The notes under the pieces: model-generated
What the model saw: only the letters and a program-made list of their open reading frames with translations
What the model was told of the DNA's origin: nothing
Databases searched by the model: none
Position numbers and translations under genes: made by a program
Shown here: positions 44,609-56,100 of the stretch, piece by piece
Layout of the letters: each line of letters starts with the position of its first letter
Position numbering within the stretch: position 1 is the stretch's first letter
DNA from: Blepharisma stoltei
Lineage: Eukaryota > Ciliophora > Heterotrichea > Heterotrichida > Blepharismidae
Direction: 5' to 3'
DNA length: 64,000 nt
Assembly: GCA_914767885.1 (NCBI GenBank)
Contig: CAJZBQ010000039.1
Location: 434,001 to 498,000, forward strand

Positions 44609-45949
44609 ATGGGGCAGCTAAGTTGTAAAACCTGTGACTGTAAGAATAAGGAGCAACTAACAGAAATCAAATTCACAGAACCTGATAACACTATTATGGA
44701 TGACACCTCAAAAATTGAAGAGATGCATGAAGTTCCGGAAACCAACCTTGCCATGTTGTCATATATCATACGAATTCAAGCGAATTGGAAAGCTTTTCAG
44801 GAACGAAAAATGTGCCGAGTTCTAAGCAAACTTATCCCAAAATTTACTTTTTATTTAAACAGAGAAGAAATGAGAGAGACTTTGAGTTCTACTCACCCTC
44901 CTCCACCGCACCGAGAAAATAAACTTACATATCGATATAAAGATGGTTCTAATTACATATAAAAGATTAAATAATTTATTTTCATCCTTGGAGCGACACA
45001 ATTTTTGAGCATTATAAAAGCTTTTAATTCTGCATGGCTAATGGAAAAAATCTAAAATAGTATAGGAGATTGAAGAGGTGGGTTTAGAGATGGTTATGGT
45101 ACGATGACATGAATTTCTGGGGCTCAATACTCAGGCAATTGATCCTGGGGAGTTCCATATGGGTATGGAAAATTTACCTTTCCTGATGGAGATCACTTTG
45201 AAGGATTTTGGAAAGATTTCAAAGCCTCCTCAAGAGAAAAGGTAAATAGTGAGTCAAAACGTTCAGATGGCTACTTTTGGCTCCATCAAAAGCAGCAATT
45301 TCTAATAAAAGAAGCTCAGCTAGACCCTTTATCTCCTTCAAACCTTGAAAAACTAACAAAAATTTATCAAAAATTGCAATTTATTAATGCTCAAATTTCT
45401 GACTCAATTAAAATCTCAACAAACGCAGGAGTTCCTTCACATAAAGTCTCTATAGGAATAAGAACTTTTAGACAAAAAATATATCAAGACGGGAGCTTAT
45501 ATATAGGAGAATGAAAAGGAAATCGACGATGTGGACGAGGTAAATTTGTGAGTAGAATAGGAGAGAGCTATGAAGGCGAATGAAAAAATGATATGGAGCA
45601 TGGCTCTGGGAAAAAGTCATATAGCAATGGAAGTACTTATATAGGCAATTTTGTTATGGGGGAGAGGGAAGGGCATGGAGAAATGAGATGGGAAGAAGGA
45701 AATGTGTATAGAGGAGAATGAAGAAAAAATGAAATTGAGGGAATAGGAGAATGCTGCTGAATTGATGGAAGAAAATATACTGGAGAATGAAAAGAAGGAA
45801 AAAGTGAAGGATTTGGAGTCGAGATTCTAAGCAGTGGAGAAAAATATGAAGGGGAGTGAAGCAATGGGAAAAGAGAAGGAAAAGGAATATTAGAATGGAG
45901 TGGGATTTTAACGGAAGGAGTTTGGAAGGATGGAAATTTTTTAAAATAA
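44609..45949 (+). CDS. IQ-motif and MORN-repeat protein
   Basis: 411 aa after removal of a 105-nt IES (44960-45064). Begins MGQLSCKTCDC, a possible N-myristoyl/palmitoyl membrane anchor. An IQ-like motif follows (IIRIQANWKAFQERKMCR, about residues 50-67; likely calmodulin binding), then MORN repeats from about residue 112: NYIGDWRGGFRDGYGTM, YSGNW, YIGEWKGNRRCGRG, YEGEWKNDMEHGSG, YRGEWRKNEIEGIG, YTGEWKEGKSEGFG, YEGEWSNGKREGKG. The Trp of most MORN units is encoded by TGA, which fixes the genetic code. MORN proteins of this kind sit at membranes or cortical structures. TAA at 45947-45949. Confidence 0.9.
44958..45064. mobile_element. IES (105 nt excised) between IQ and MORN halves
   Basis: Flanked by TATA at both ends (ACATATAAAAG and TAGTATAGGAG). 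No long inverted tips. Unexcised, the ORF stops after GSNYI; excised, it reads GSNYIGDWRGG, completing a MORN repeat. Confidence 0.88.
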
Positions 45950-46156
45950 TGGGAAATAATTACAGTAAAATCGAGTTTTATATATAAATAAGCAAGCTTC
46001 AGTTGTATAATTTATTTAATAAGGTAATAGCGCTGAAAATATTTAAACTAATATTCAAGATTTATAAACTTCAAAAAATGAATTAAAACATGGTTTCTTC
46101 AAACTGCATCAATATTCTGTTCATGAGAAGTATTATATATGCGATATTCATAAGCA
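45950..46156. other. Intergenic
   Basis: 207 nt between the IQ-MORN gene and kelch 2; AT-rich, nothing recognised. Confidence 0.5.
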
Positions 46157-48594
46157 ATGAATTTCTGCGAAAATAAACGCTGCAATTGCATTGGAAATGC
46201 ATTTTGCCTATGCATGCATATTAAAATGGCGACGGCGAATCAGCCCTTTTTCTCAACACCTGTAGCCGATGTCCCACAGGTCGTCGGAGACCTTGTGGAA
46301 GGGAATTTGGCCCTCGGCATATGTATCCAGCTAGGTTTTTCCTTGATACAGTGGAGCGCAACGTCAAATTTGGTTGACCGCAGCTCATTCTGAGGTCAGG
46401 GGTTTTTTACCTCAGGGGAAATTGTTTCCAAGGTTGGAAGGGGGGCTATACCAAGGATACCCACTTGATTAATCGGGCAACTTCCTAGCATGAAACTGGG
46501 CGTTACGTCCCAGGCTTTGGATTTCCATTTTGGCCGAGAGTTCTACCAGAAAATTTGTTTTTCAAATTTTCGGAATGGGCAACTCTGTTGGCGTACGGCA
46601 CGGTGGAGTAACTCATCCAACTTCGGGTAGCGAGTGCACATTCTCGTCCAGAAGAAGCAACACTTTGAAGGCTGTAAGACGGTTGGTGGTGAGCAGCCGA
46701 GTGGAGCGTTTACGGGTGAAGGTAGGCCTTAGGTGGGAATTACGGTGGACTTCTCTATATATTAAGTTAAAATTAAAAAGCATTTTGTCTATGCAAATCA
46801 AAATTTTACTGTGAAAAGCATCTGAAAGAGCACCTTCAAGCTGAATCAAAAAATCATAAATTTGGATTTTCTTATAATAATCCAGATTTGACAACCAAAG
46901 ACGATATTCTGAGCTTTCTAGATTCTCTTATTGTATTTAAAAAGAGACATAAATATAGTCAAATTATATCCTCTATTGAAGAAGGTTCTTGCTTAATGAA
47001 AGAATGATACCAAAAATTAAAAAAAATAGTCGAAGATATAGATTATTATCAATTTTTAATTATCGAAATTGGTAATGTCAAGAACTTTCTCTAAAAACTG
47101 TTAAATTTCCCCAATCATTATTATTTTTTCCTAGTAGAGTGGCAAGCAAATTATTAAATCATCATCTCTTGGAAAGATTTCTGAAAATTTTTCTTTACTT
47201 CCTCTTATTAAAAAAAAGAATAATAAATACATATTTTTATAATAATATTTATCTATTGTTTTAATTAAAACACTTTAAATTTTACTCAATTAGGGTAATA
47301 AAACATAGTTATAATGATTTTTTTAAAATTTTGCAAAATAAAATTAGGCTTTATATAACCCAAAATTTGAAGAAAATTTTTGTTCATTCTAAAGAGGGAG
47401 TGAGGGGTTAAAAATGAGATAATTGAGAGTAAAGATATGATAAAGCTGAAGTTAAAAATTAATCAAATTTTACTACTAGAAAAGCGTATGAAAAGCATCA
47501 TTAAAAGCCAAACAAACATAAAACTCCCTAATTTTAATATCACAATGAAATTACTTGATGATTCAAAGCAATACTGAGATAATATAAATGGATTAATATC
47601 GAATATAAAACAAGTAAAAAATGATCAGAAATCTCTTAAAGTGATTTTCAAGAATTTGAATGATTATAATTTGGAGCGCTTCTATCGAATTATATACAAC
47701 GAATTCTTGGAAACTGCCTCTTCTTTTCATAATGCAATTGTCCAAAAAGAAAAAGATTTAAGCATTCACCATGGTAAAATTATTTACAGCATCTACCGAA
47801 GTAATATTTATAGCTATACAGTCATCATACCTTTTGACTGTGATTCTGAAAAGTCTGAATACAATATAATAGATAGTGAAAAATACACAAGAAAACCTTT
47901 GATCGATATTTCTTCATGTATTACAGCCATTCCAAACTCTGGATTCTTTGTATTTGGAAGATATTTTACCTCTTGAGATAGGGGAAAAAGTTATGCTGTC
48001 ATAATTGATGCAAAATTTCAAATGAGAATTATTGAAAATTCATCTAATCGGAGTTATCCTGGATGTGTTTATTATCAGAATTGTGTTTATGTGTTTGGAG
48101 GCACTTGGAATACAGTAATGGGCTTATCTATTGTGGAGAAGTTTAACTTAGAGGCAGATAAATGATTTAAATTGTCCCCGCTTCCAAGTCCTTCTTGTTC
48201 ATGCGCATGTGTAGCTTATTATAATTCAATATTGGTGTCTGGAAATAACCATAGTAAAGTTTATAAATATGATATTGACATTGACGGATACTCAGAAATT
48301 TTAAGCGATTTAAATACTGGAAATAAAGTTTTACTATATGGAAATTCAAGGATTTATGTAATTGAACAGCCTGGGGCAATTTATGAAAGTGATGCAGAAA
48401 ATGAGTTCAAATGGAATAAGATTGATAGCTCTTTTATGCATGCTTCAATAGGACAAACTTTCTGAGTCTTACACAAAAATTCAATATATTTTTCTCAATG
48501 TCAAGGATCATATGCATTTTACTATTATAAATTTAATTTACAAACCAAAAAATTCAAAATTCTGAAATCAATTACCATAAGAGGTGGTGAATAG
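46157..48594 (+). CDS. Kelch-repeat protein 2, with N-terminal Cys/His motif
   Basis: 506 aa when a SINE (with one repeat) and a TA-bounded IES are removed; the three exonic pieces (46157-46214, 46796-47074, 47411-48594) sum to a multiple of three. Starts MNFCENKRCNCIGNAFCLC, then KSKFYCEKHLKEH: a C-C-C-C-C-H-H pattern like a B-box zinc finger. A helical middle (IIESKDMIKLKLKINQ) is followed by propeller repeats (YVFGGTWNTVMG, WFKLSPLPSPS, VSGNNHSKVYKYDIDIDG). TAG at 48592-48594. TGA as Trp at several sites. Same subfamily as kelch 3. Confidence 0.8.
46215..46779 (+). mobile_element. Long SINE-like element in kelch 2
   Basis: 565 nt between 16-nt copies GCATTTTGCCTATGCA (46199-46214) and the same with one C-to-T change (46780-46795). 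Head TTAAAATGGCGACGGCG, AT-rich tail. Removal restores CLCKSKFYCEKH in the Cys/His motif. Confidence 0.9.
47073..47410. mobile_element. Putative IES in kelch 2
   Basis: Right end GAGGGAGTGAGGGGTTA is a MITE-like tip; the left tip looks like TTAAATTTCCCC at 47101. The only TA pair giving an open frame is 47073/47409, which joins LIIEIG to KNEIIESKDM. The left TA is then about 28 nt outside the tip. Confidence 0.6.
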
Positions 48595-48825
48595 AACCAA
48601 AAAAAATAGCATTCAAAATTTCTTAATTATTTAATATGCTTTAAAAATAAAATTTTAAATACTTATAGACAATTAGCTAATAAAGATATTATTTCCCAAT
48701 ATTTCTAATTAATTAATATTTAAACATAATGAAATATTTGAGTGATCTGAGCCATAATTAATATTAGATTTATATTTTCTTATTTTTTAAATTAGATAAA
48801 ATAAGCCACACTCTTTGCAAAGAAT

Positions 48826-50082
48826 ATGGATGAACTTGCAAGTGTCTTTCAAAATGTCAAATTTAGCTGTCATTCAGAGTTAAAAAGCTTTTTCTGGGCT
48901 CAAATAGCAAAGCGAGCCCTAACAAATAAAGAAAATTGCAATGAAAACCTAAGAAAAATGCAAAATGATACAGAGATAAAAATCAGCAAAATTTTATCAT
49001 ACGAAGCCAAGTTGGAAGAATTCTTTAACCGATCTCAAGCAAGCAATTCTAAGTATCCTTTAGAAGAATATTGCAGCGACGATATAGAAATCGATCAAGG
49101 AGGACTCAATAGCTTAATAGAAAAAATAAAAGAGCTATCAAAAGATTTTACAAATTCAGTGAAATCTACTGAAGAAAACAAAATTTTTGAATTCTTATGT
49201 GGGTGTGATAACGAAATCAAAGCAGCCTGTTATCTTTATGCGTACCTTTATAAAGAGTCTTTTGATAGGTTAATTTCAAAAATCAAAAGCAGATCAGGCT
49301 CTTCATTATTCTGTTGCAAGTATCTCTATAACATCTCTGAAGCTCCAGGAAAGAAAACCCGCCTGGTTTCTTATGATGCAGACACACTCAAGCTAAAAGT
49401 CACATATTTAGATACACCTGAGCCTCTTCACATCCACACATGCGTAGCACAGCTTCCGAACAATAAAATTTTCTGTTTTGGGAATTCTTGCCCAGTTTCA
49501 GGAATCACGCTTATAATAGACTCAAATTGCGACACTAAACGATTAGCCAATGGAACTCCTTGCTTTGACGCTGGAGCAGCCTACTTAAACAACGCAGTTT
49601 ATGCTTTCGGAGGTATTACAAAAAATTCTAATTCGCCATCAAATTTTGCTGAAATGTTTGATTTAACCAAAAATAAATGGTACAGTATACAGCCCCTACC
49701 AGCAAGTTCTCGATGGTGTTCTTGTGTTCCATTTAACCGAAGTATTTTAGTTACAGGGAATTTGCATTCAAAAATATATCAATATGACACAATCATTGAT
49801 AGCTTTACTGAGCTTCCAATTGAGCTGAAGCGAGGTGAAAAAATCCTTTTTATTGCAAACTTCAAAGTTTATGCGATTGATGACACACAGACAGTTTATG
49901 AGAGTGAGGTCGGAAATGAATATTCCTGGAAGAAAACAAAGATATCAGGATGTATAGCCTCTATTCAAAACTATAAAACTTTTCATAAGGACTGCATTTA
50001 TTCAAGTGGGATAAATCAGTATTCAAAGTTTTGCTATTACAAGTTCAATTTGAGTGAGAAAAAGCTGGAATATCTAGAATAA
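48826..50082 (+). CDS. Kelch-repeat protein 3
   Basis: 418 aa, uninterrupted; ATG 48826, TAA 50080-50082. N-terminal 170 residues are helical (IKISKILSYEAKLEEFFN, LIEKIKELSKDFTNSV). Propeller repeats from about residue 200: FCFGNSCPVSG, YAFGGITKNSN, MFDLTKNKWYSIQPLP, VTGNLHSKIYQYD. It aligns with kelch 2 along the propeller. Uses TGG for its Trps, unlike its TGA-rich neighbours. It lacks an IES. Converges on gene E, whose end lies 67 nt away. Confidence 0.88.
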   Translation: MDELASVFQNVKFSCHSELKSFFWAQIAKRALTNKENCNENLRKMQNDTEIKISKILSYEAKLEEFFNRSQASNSKYPLEEYCSDDIEIDQGGLNSLIEKIKELSKDFTNSVKSTEENKIFEFLCGCDNEIKAACYLYAYLYKESFDRLISKIKSRSGSSLFCCKYLYNISEAPGKKTRLVSYDADTLKLKVTYLDTPEPLHIHTCVAQLPNNKIFCFGNSCPVSGITLIIDSNCDTKRLANGTPCFDAGAAYLNNAVYAFGGITKNSNSPSNFAEMFDLTKNKWYSIQPLPASSRWCSCVPFNRSILVTGNLHSKIYQYDTIIDSFTELPIELKRGEKILFIANFKVYAIDDTQTVYESEVGNEYSWKKTKISGCIASIQNYKTFHKDCIYSSGINQYSKFCYYKFNLSEKKLEYLE

Positions 50083-50148
50083 TGCAAACTTAATTTATAA
50101 ATAAAGCGAAATTTAGTAATTCTATTAGAATTTTAACTATAAAGGTAA

Positions 50149-53100
50149 TTAATTAATAATCAGAATCAATGAAAAAGAGACTTGCATGAAATTTCCAAAA
50201 TCATATAATTCTACAGATAAAGTTGCGACTGTTAAATTAGCCAAAGGAATACCGTTTTCTGCCTCAATGCAAGCCGGCCATAGTGGATAGTCATTGCAAG
50301 CAGTAAAATGGCATGTATAATTCGTAGAAGGATTCAAACTTGATACAGTAAGCGTTGAGTTTATCTCTGCTGTACTATTTATACAATTTCCATGAGCAGA
50401 GGCTGAATTACCATCAAGTGAGTCAATAACTTGCCAGGCATAAGTAGCTTTTGATATTTCTGAGCTGGTGCATGATACACAAATGATCCCATCCTGCGTT
50501 TGCGTTGCAATAAACGTCACTTGTGTGTAGGTTATGCCTGCCAAAATTGGATTTTCAGTCCATAATGGTGACACCCCTAAGGATACTCCATTTCATGAAT
50601 AAGTTGGATTTATGCCGACCAAACTGGCTAGCTCATTTGTAGCTTGGATACTATTAAAGTTAGCAATAATCTTAGCAGAGTCATAAAAAGATTTACTTCT
50701 GTCACATAGCACATAATAAATAAAACTCGTGGTGCCTTCGCTTTGAAGCCTTCTAGAAGATGCGGTCTTTACTCCTGCACTTATAAGCCAATCTGGGTTA
50801 ATTCCCATATTTTTCCCCAAAATATATCTGATTGGCTCAGTGTTTGTTGTTGAAATACCCCCAGGAAAATTAACAGAAAAAGCTTGCATAACCGGGAGCG
50901 GTTTTGTAGTGAAACTTTCTATGGTTGGAATATAACTAGAAAAATTAGAAGACAGTCTATTATCAAGATATGTCGCAAATGTATATGAAGTGCCCGCCAT
51001 CAGGAAACTCAAATTAATCAGAATTGGCACTTTTGAGTAAAGAACTTGAGAAGAAGCCCAAAAAGTTGAGCAGTGCTCGGAATGTTTTCTACGGAAGAAT
51101 GAGCTGATGTCTGGATCTTTTTTGGGATCATAATCGGTTTCGGTAGCAGCATATTCTTTATCAAGTTTATCTTGGAGAGTTGCTTGACTATTAGGGATCA
51201 CAAGATCTGAAGTAAGATTATACAGCTCTTGGAAGGTTGGAATAATTGAGCCAGAACAAGAAAGATACCAATAGACTACCCCATTTTCTAATGAATTCGC
51301 TGTAATAACAACTTCAGTGCCACTAACTATGTCACTTTCAAGTGATATTTTAGCCTGAGGGGTAGAAATTGCCATTTCTATTACGCGGACTGTTTTTGCT
51401 GATGGTGTGGAATATGCAGAAAAATCAGTTCCTTCTAAAGTAAAGCTCACTTTAGGATAGTTTACACCTTGGCTGTATGAAGGGGAAACTTCAATCTGAA
51501 AGTACAATATATCAATGTCTGGTAAAAATGATAAAGTTGAAGGATAAATTGAAATTTCTTGCGAATCAGTATTTAATTTTATCATCAAATCATTGGCTGG
51601 AGCATATACTTATTTATATAAAATAGGCTGATAAAGGCTTGAGTATCTTAAAGCTTAGAATTTAGGTTTTTTTCATAAGCAAGTTGACAATTAGAAAGCC
51701 AGGAATCAAGCAACTCAAGCCTTATCAGCCTATTGAATCAAGATAATTATACTCAAGACTAATAGCTATCGGAATACTTGTAGTTCCCATATATAGCTTT
51801 GGAATATCAGCTACATTAATTGAAACTAATGAATTTTCTTGACTACAAACTTCAACCAAAAAGCTCAGTGGTGCACTATAAATCGGATTATCCACTTTCT
51901 CTTGTGTGATTTCCTTAATATCCCAATCAATGCAATAAATTCCATTGTCGATGCTTATATCTGCTGCAACTCTGAAATATATTTTGGACACCATTTGCCA
52001 CATAATTCAATTATGGTGAATAGAGGTATAGCTAAGTTTCCCATTATCTGGATAATTCTCATTAGTTTTTGGCATGATTTTCAACGATTTTGACCTTAAA
52101 GGCCAATTTGATGCCAAGTAAATCGGTATATCTTTGCTTTGAGTTCCAGGGATTTAAGATTAAGATTAAGATTAGCCGTTCGCACTTGCAGGGCCGGAGA
52201 TTTGCACCCCTTCACGCTCTTCGCCCATGGTGAGGCCTTGGCGGACACCCTCCTTGTTGCCTCAAACAAGGGATTCGCACAACGTGGGTTGCCTTTCCGA
52301 AAATCCATAAAACATGGATTTTCTGGTCGGTAGAAGGTAGAACTCGAAAGCTTGGGACGTAACGCCCAGTTTCACGCTAGGGAGTTGCCCGATTGGTCCA
52401 GGGGACTCTGCTGGGCTTCCCCTTTCCAACCTCCGTACTCATCTTCCCCACGAGGAAAAAACCACCTCTGAATTTAGACTTGGGCTAGGCTCTGAACACA
52501 GCAGAATTGCTTACCTAGCATTGCTGTCCATTTCTGAAGTAGTAAAACCTTAACGGATATAAATAAAATATAAGTCGAGTATGCATGGCCGGGAGGCCAT
52601 GCCCAGACGAAGACGCCATATTTTATTTATGAGTTCCAGGGATAATCTGGACCTTATTTGCTATTGTTTTCGGATCATAACCATTGATATCAATAAGATA
52701 CGAGTTTAATGAGTATCCTAAAAATCCTGAATGAAGAACTCCATATGACCTAGAACTGACCAAATGAGTCTTTGTATTTAAGATGCTCACCTCAAATTTC
52801 TCACTAAATAAAGAATATCAGCCAAATGAGGATGGATCTTGGATATCTCATAAATCATCAAAACGCTGCAATCCTCACTCAGGATTATTAATGTCATAAA
52901 TATTTAAACGGATACGAGATTGAGACTGAAATTCTTTAGTCCCTCCCTCTTATAAGCGAGCAAATTTATGTGCCCGCTCTCCCGGGGGTTTAATTTTTTA
53001 TGGTTTTTAGCGAATTTTTTTTTAAATTTAAAGGAAAGTCGTAAAATTTGGAAAGAAAGATTAATTTAATTTATAAAAATATGTTTTAGAATGCAAGGCT

Positions 53101-56100
53101 ATTTAATAGAACTAGCTAGAGATTTTAGATAATAATTATTACTATTTATCAAAATAGATTTAATAAAATTTTTTCGCTGGCTCAAAGAGTGATTTAAGGT
53201 TTTTTTGCCCTTTCATGGAGGGAGTTAGACACCCCAGGCGCAATTAACATAAAAACTGAGGAGCCAGACACTGTGCAACTACCATCATTATTTCATGCCA
53301 TTCCTGCAATCGGATTATTAGAGTCGTCAAAATAAGAGGGAATGCAGCCAACAGCCCTATTGAGGTTTAGTTTCAAATTATATTGAGGAGGGAAAGTTAT
53401 ATAAAACACATAGTCAGAATCATATATTCCTGTTGCATATCAATCAAAGAAATATGAAGCCCTATCTGTAGAGAGCTCTGTATTTTCTGTAGAAACTCCT
53501 TTAAAAGTGACTAAATTAGGTGCAGCTGAAATTGAAACTGTTTTTTTGGTGCCAATAAAAGCTTTGATTGCTTCCAACTCATTATATTGCAATATGCTAA
53601 AATATCCAGTCACTCCTGCAGAAGGATTTTTGACACTATTAACTGTTAGGTCTATATATTTATTTTCAGCCACTCTATACGAAATTTCATCTACTATAAG
53701 ATACCAATGGTCAACCCTACATACAACTTTTCCAAGCAAGCTTGAGCTGCAATCTAAGAATCAATCATCAGGAAAACAATCAGGGAGGCTTTGAACTGCA
53801 TCTCCTATATATGCATCAAAGTCTCTAGGAAATTGAATAACAAAATAGTCTCCAATTTCAACAGCCACTTCACTTGAAAAATTGAAGGAATACGAAGTGG
53901 TTTCTCCAGTATTTTTTCTATCATTCACACTTATCCCTCATATAGAAATTTGCGCATTGATTGAGGGCTCTACTTTGAAAGGGATCCCTGGCAAGCTATC
54001 ACTTGTTATAGTTACAGAATTTCAGGAGGATGAAATTTGTCAGCCATTTGAAGTTACCCCAGCATTTATAGGAAGATCTAAGGCAGAGTCTAAATATATC
54101 TGCACAGTATAGTATTCATCTAATTTTTTTGATAAAATCAATTCAATTTTTCCATTGTTTATATTACAAGACAGGTAATCAATATTTGACCAGCAATAAT
54201 CTTTTATGTCTCCTTGCTGAGTTCAGGTAGAAAAACCTGGAGATATATAAATTATTGTGTTCCATGGGAGTGGTTTTGTAAAGGAAAAAGTCAGGAAAAT
54301 ATCCACATCTTTTGCTCCTGCAAAATTTGGGTAGGCAATAGCAGAAAGTCCATAACAAGTTCCTGGTAAAGATGAAGAAATTAGTGAAATTTGCTGAGAT
54401 AAAGATGAAGCAGTGTCAATAGGAGTATTTCATAGGCCATAAGTTGCTATTGAGCTCACACAATTTGCAGTAGACCCAGAGGAGGGTGGAAAAGTGTGCA
54501 AGATATTTATAATAATTTCTCCAGCTATAAAATTACTAAACCCTGTTATTTCTAAGCTGGTTCCGGAAATCGCACAATTAACTTTAGTAGTATCATCATA
54601 GTCATCAAGGCCTTCAACTTCACAATTGTTATCGAAATACTGCCAATTCGAATCCAGCGCTATATCTATTTTTCCATTTCCTGGAATATCATGAATAGTT
54701 TTTACCGAAATCGTCATTTCAGTATCAGCTGAATCAGGCCCACGAGTATAAATTTCTTTTGGAGAGCAAGAAATATCATAATTATTTATAATTCCAGGGT
54801 TGACTGTATTTGTAAGAGTGGCATCAGCTAAATTGCAAGCTCCTCCCACTGTTGTCGCACTAAAAATATTAAAGCTAAATGACCCAGAATTATATGGCGC
54901 TCTAATATTCGTCAGAGAAATTGTTGTTGGAGTATTAAAAAATGACGTAGAAGCAGTACCTAATATAAATCCAACACTATTATAATTAGTATAAGATGAT
55001 GCATAATATAATGAGCTCATTGGAGAATTGTTTATTTGAAAAATCGGATCAGAAGAAATAGAAAAGCCATATGGAAGATTTATCCCTATATAATCTCCTG
55101 ATGAGGTTGGGGTTGTAAGAGTAGCTCCAGTAATTAAAAGACCACCTATTTCTGAAACTGTCCATGAGCTTGATGTTGATGCAGAGCTGGCATCAAATAA
55201 ATGAGAAGATCCACCTAAAGCTATTGAGCCACTTGTGCTTTTATATAAGACATAATGTAAAGTAGGATCACTTAATCTTGTATAGTAAACAGTCATTACT
55301 GACTGAAATGATGGCAAGGATGTAATATCTCCAGTAGCAATAAAAGTTTTTATGGTGCTTGTCGATGGACTCACAACCCCAAGTCCTCGAACTTTAATGA
55401 TGCTGGAACCGCTGCTGCTAACAGTTAAGGATGCATAGGTTCCGTTTACGCTAGAAGAAATAGGGATTAAGTCGCCATCATTTATATTTAGTCCTAACTT
55501 TCCTCCATTGAATATTTCTATTTCAACTGCAAATAAGTTACTTTCTGATGTAAAATCAATAGCCATTATTTTTGCAATAAAAGTTATTAGAATTGGGATA
55601 CCAATAGCATTATTGTCAGAACACAGAGGAAGTGTAGCCAATCCTACACCTAAATAATCAGTTGTGAAAGCACTGAAAACTGAGCTTCCTATTTCAGTTT
55701 GTGTCCCTGTAGTCACTTTAGCCCAGCACTCATAAAAAGTTCCTAAGTTTGACTGGACATATGGTAAAGCAGAATTTCCACTATACGAAAACACAAGATA
55801 ATGACCTGCTAGCAAGGCACTTGGATAATATATAAAAATAAATGAATATCTTAAAAAAATTAATAACATAAGCACTTTTTAGAATTGAATATATAAATTA
55901 GCTATAAATCTTCTTTATAAATTCTATACATAGAGAATATATAATTATTGAGTTAGTCTTTATAGATAGGGTATAAGTAGCTGAGGTATGTGAACTTAAA
56001 TACTGTTGAGCTGTAAAAAGATCAATCAAGTCATACACATTTGAACTATCAATATATGATTCAGTTAGAGCAAGAGATGTAGACATCGGAAGATAAACTT

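Noticed and set aside
45637-45864. Minus-strand Ser/Pro/His-rich frame
   Set aside because: Antisense image of the MORN repeats.
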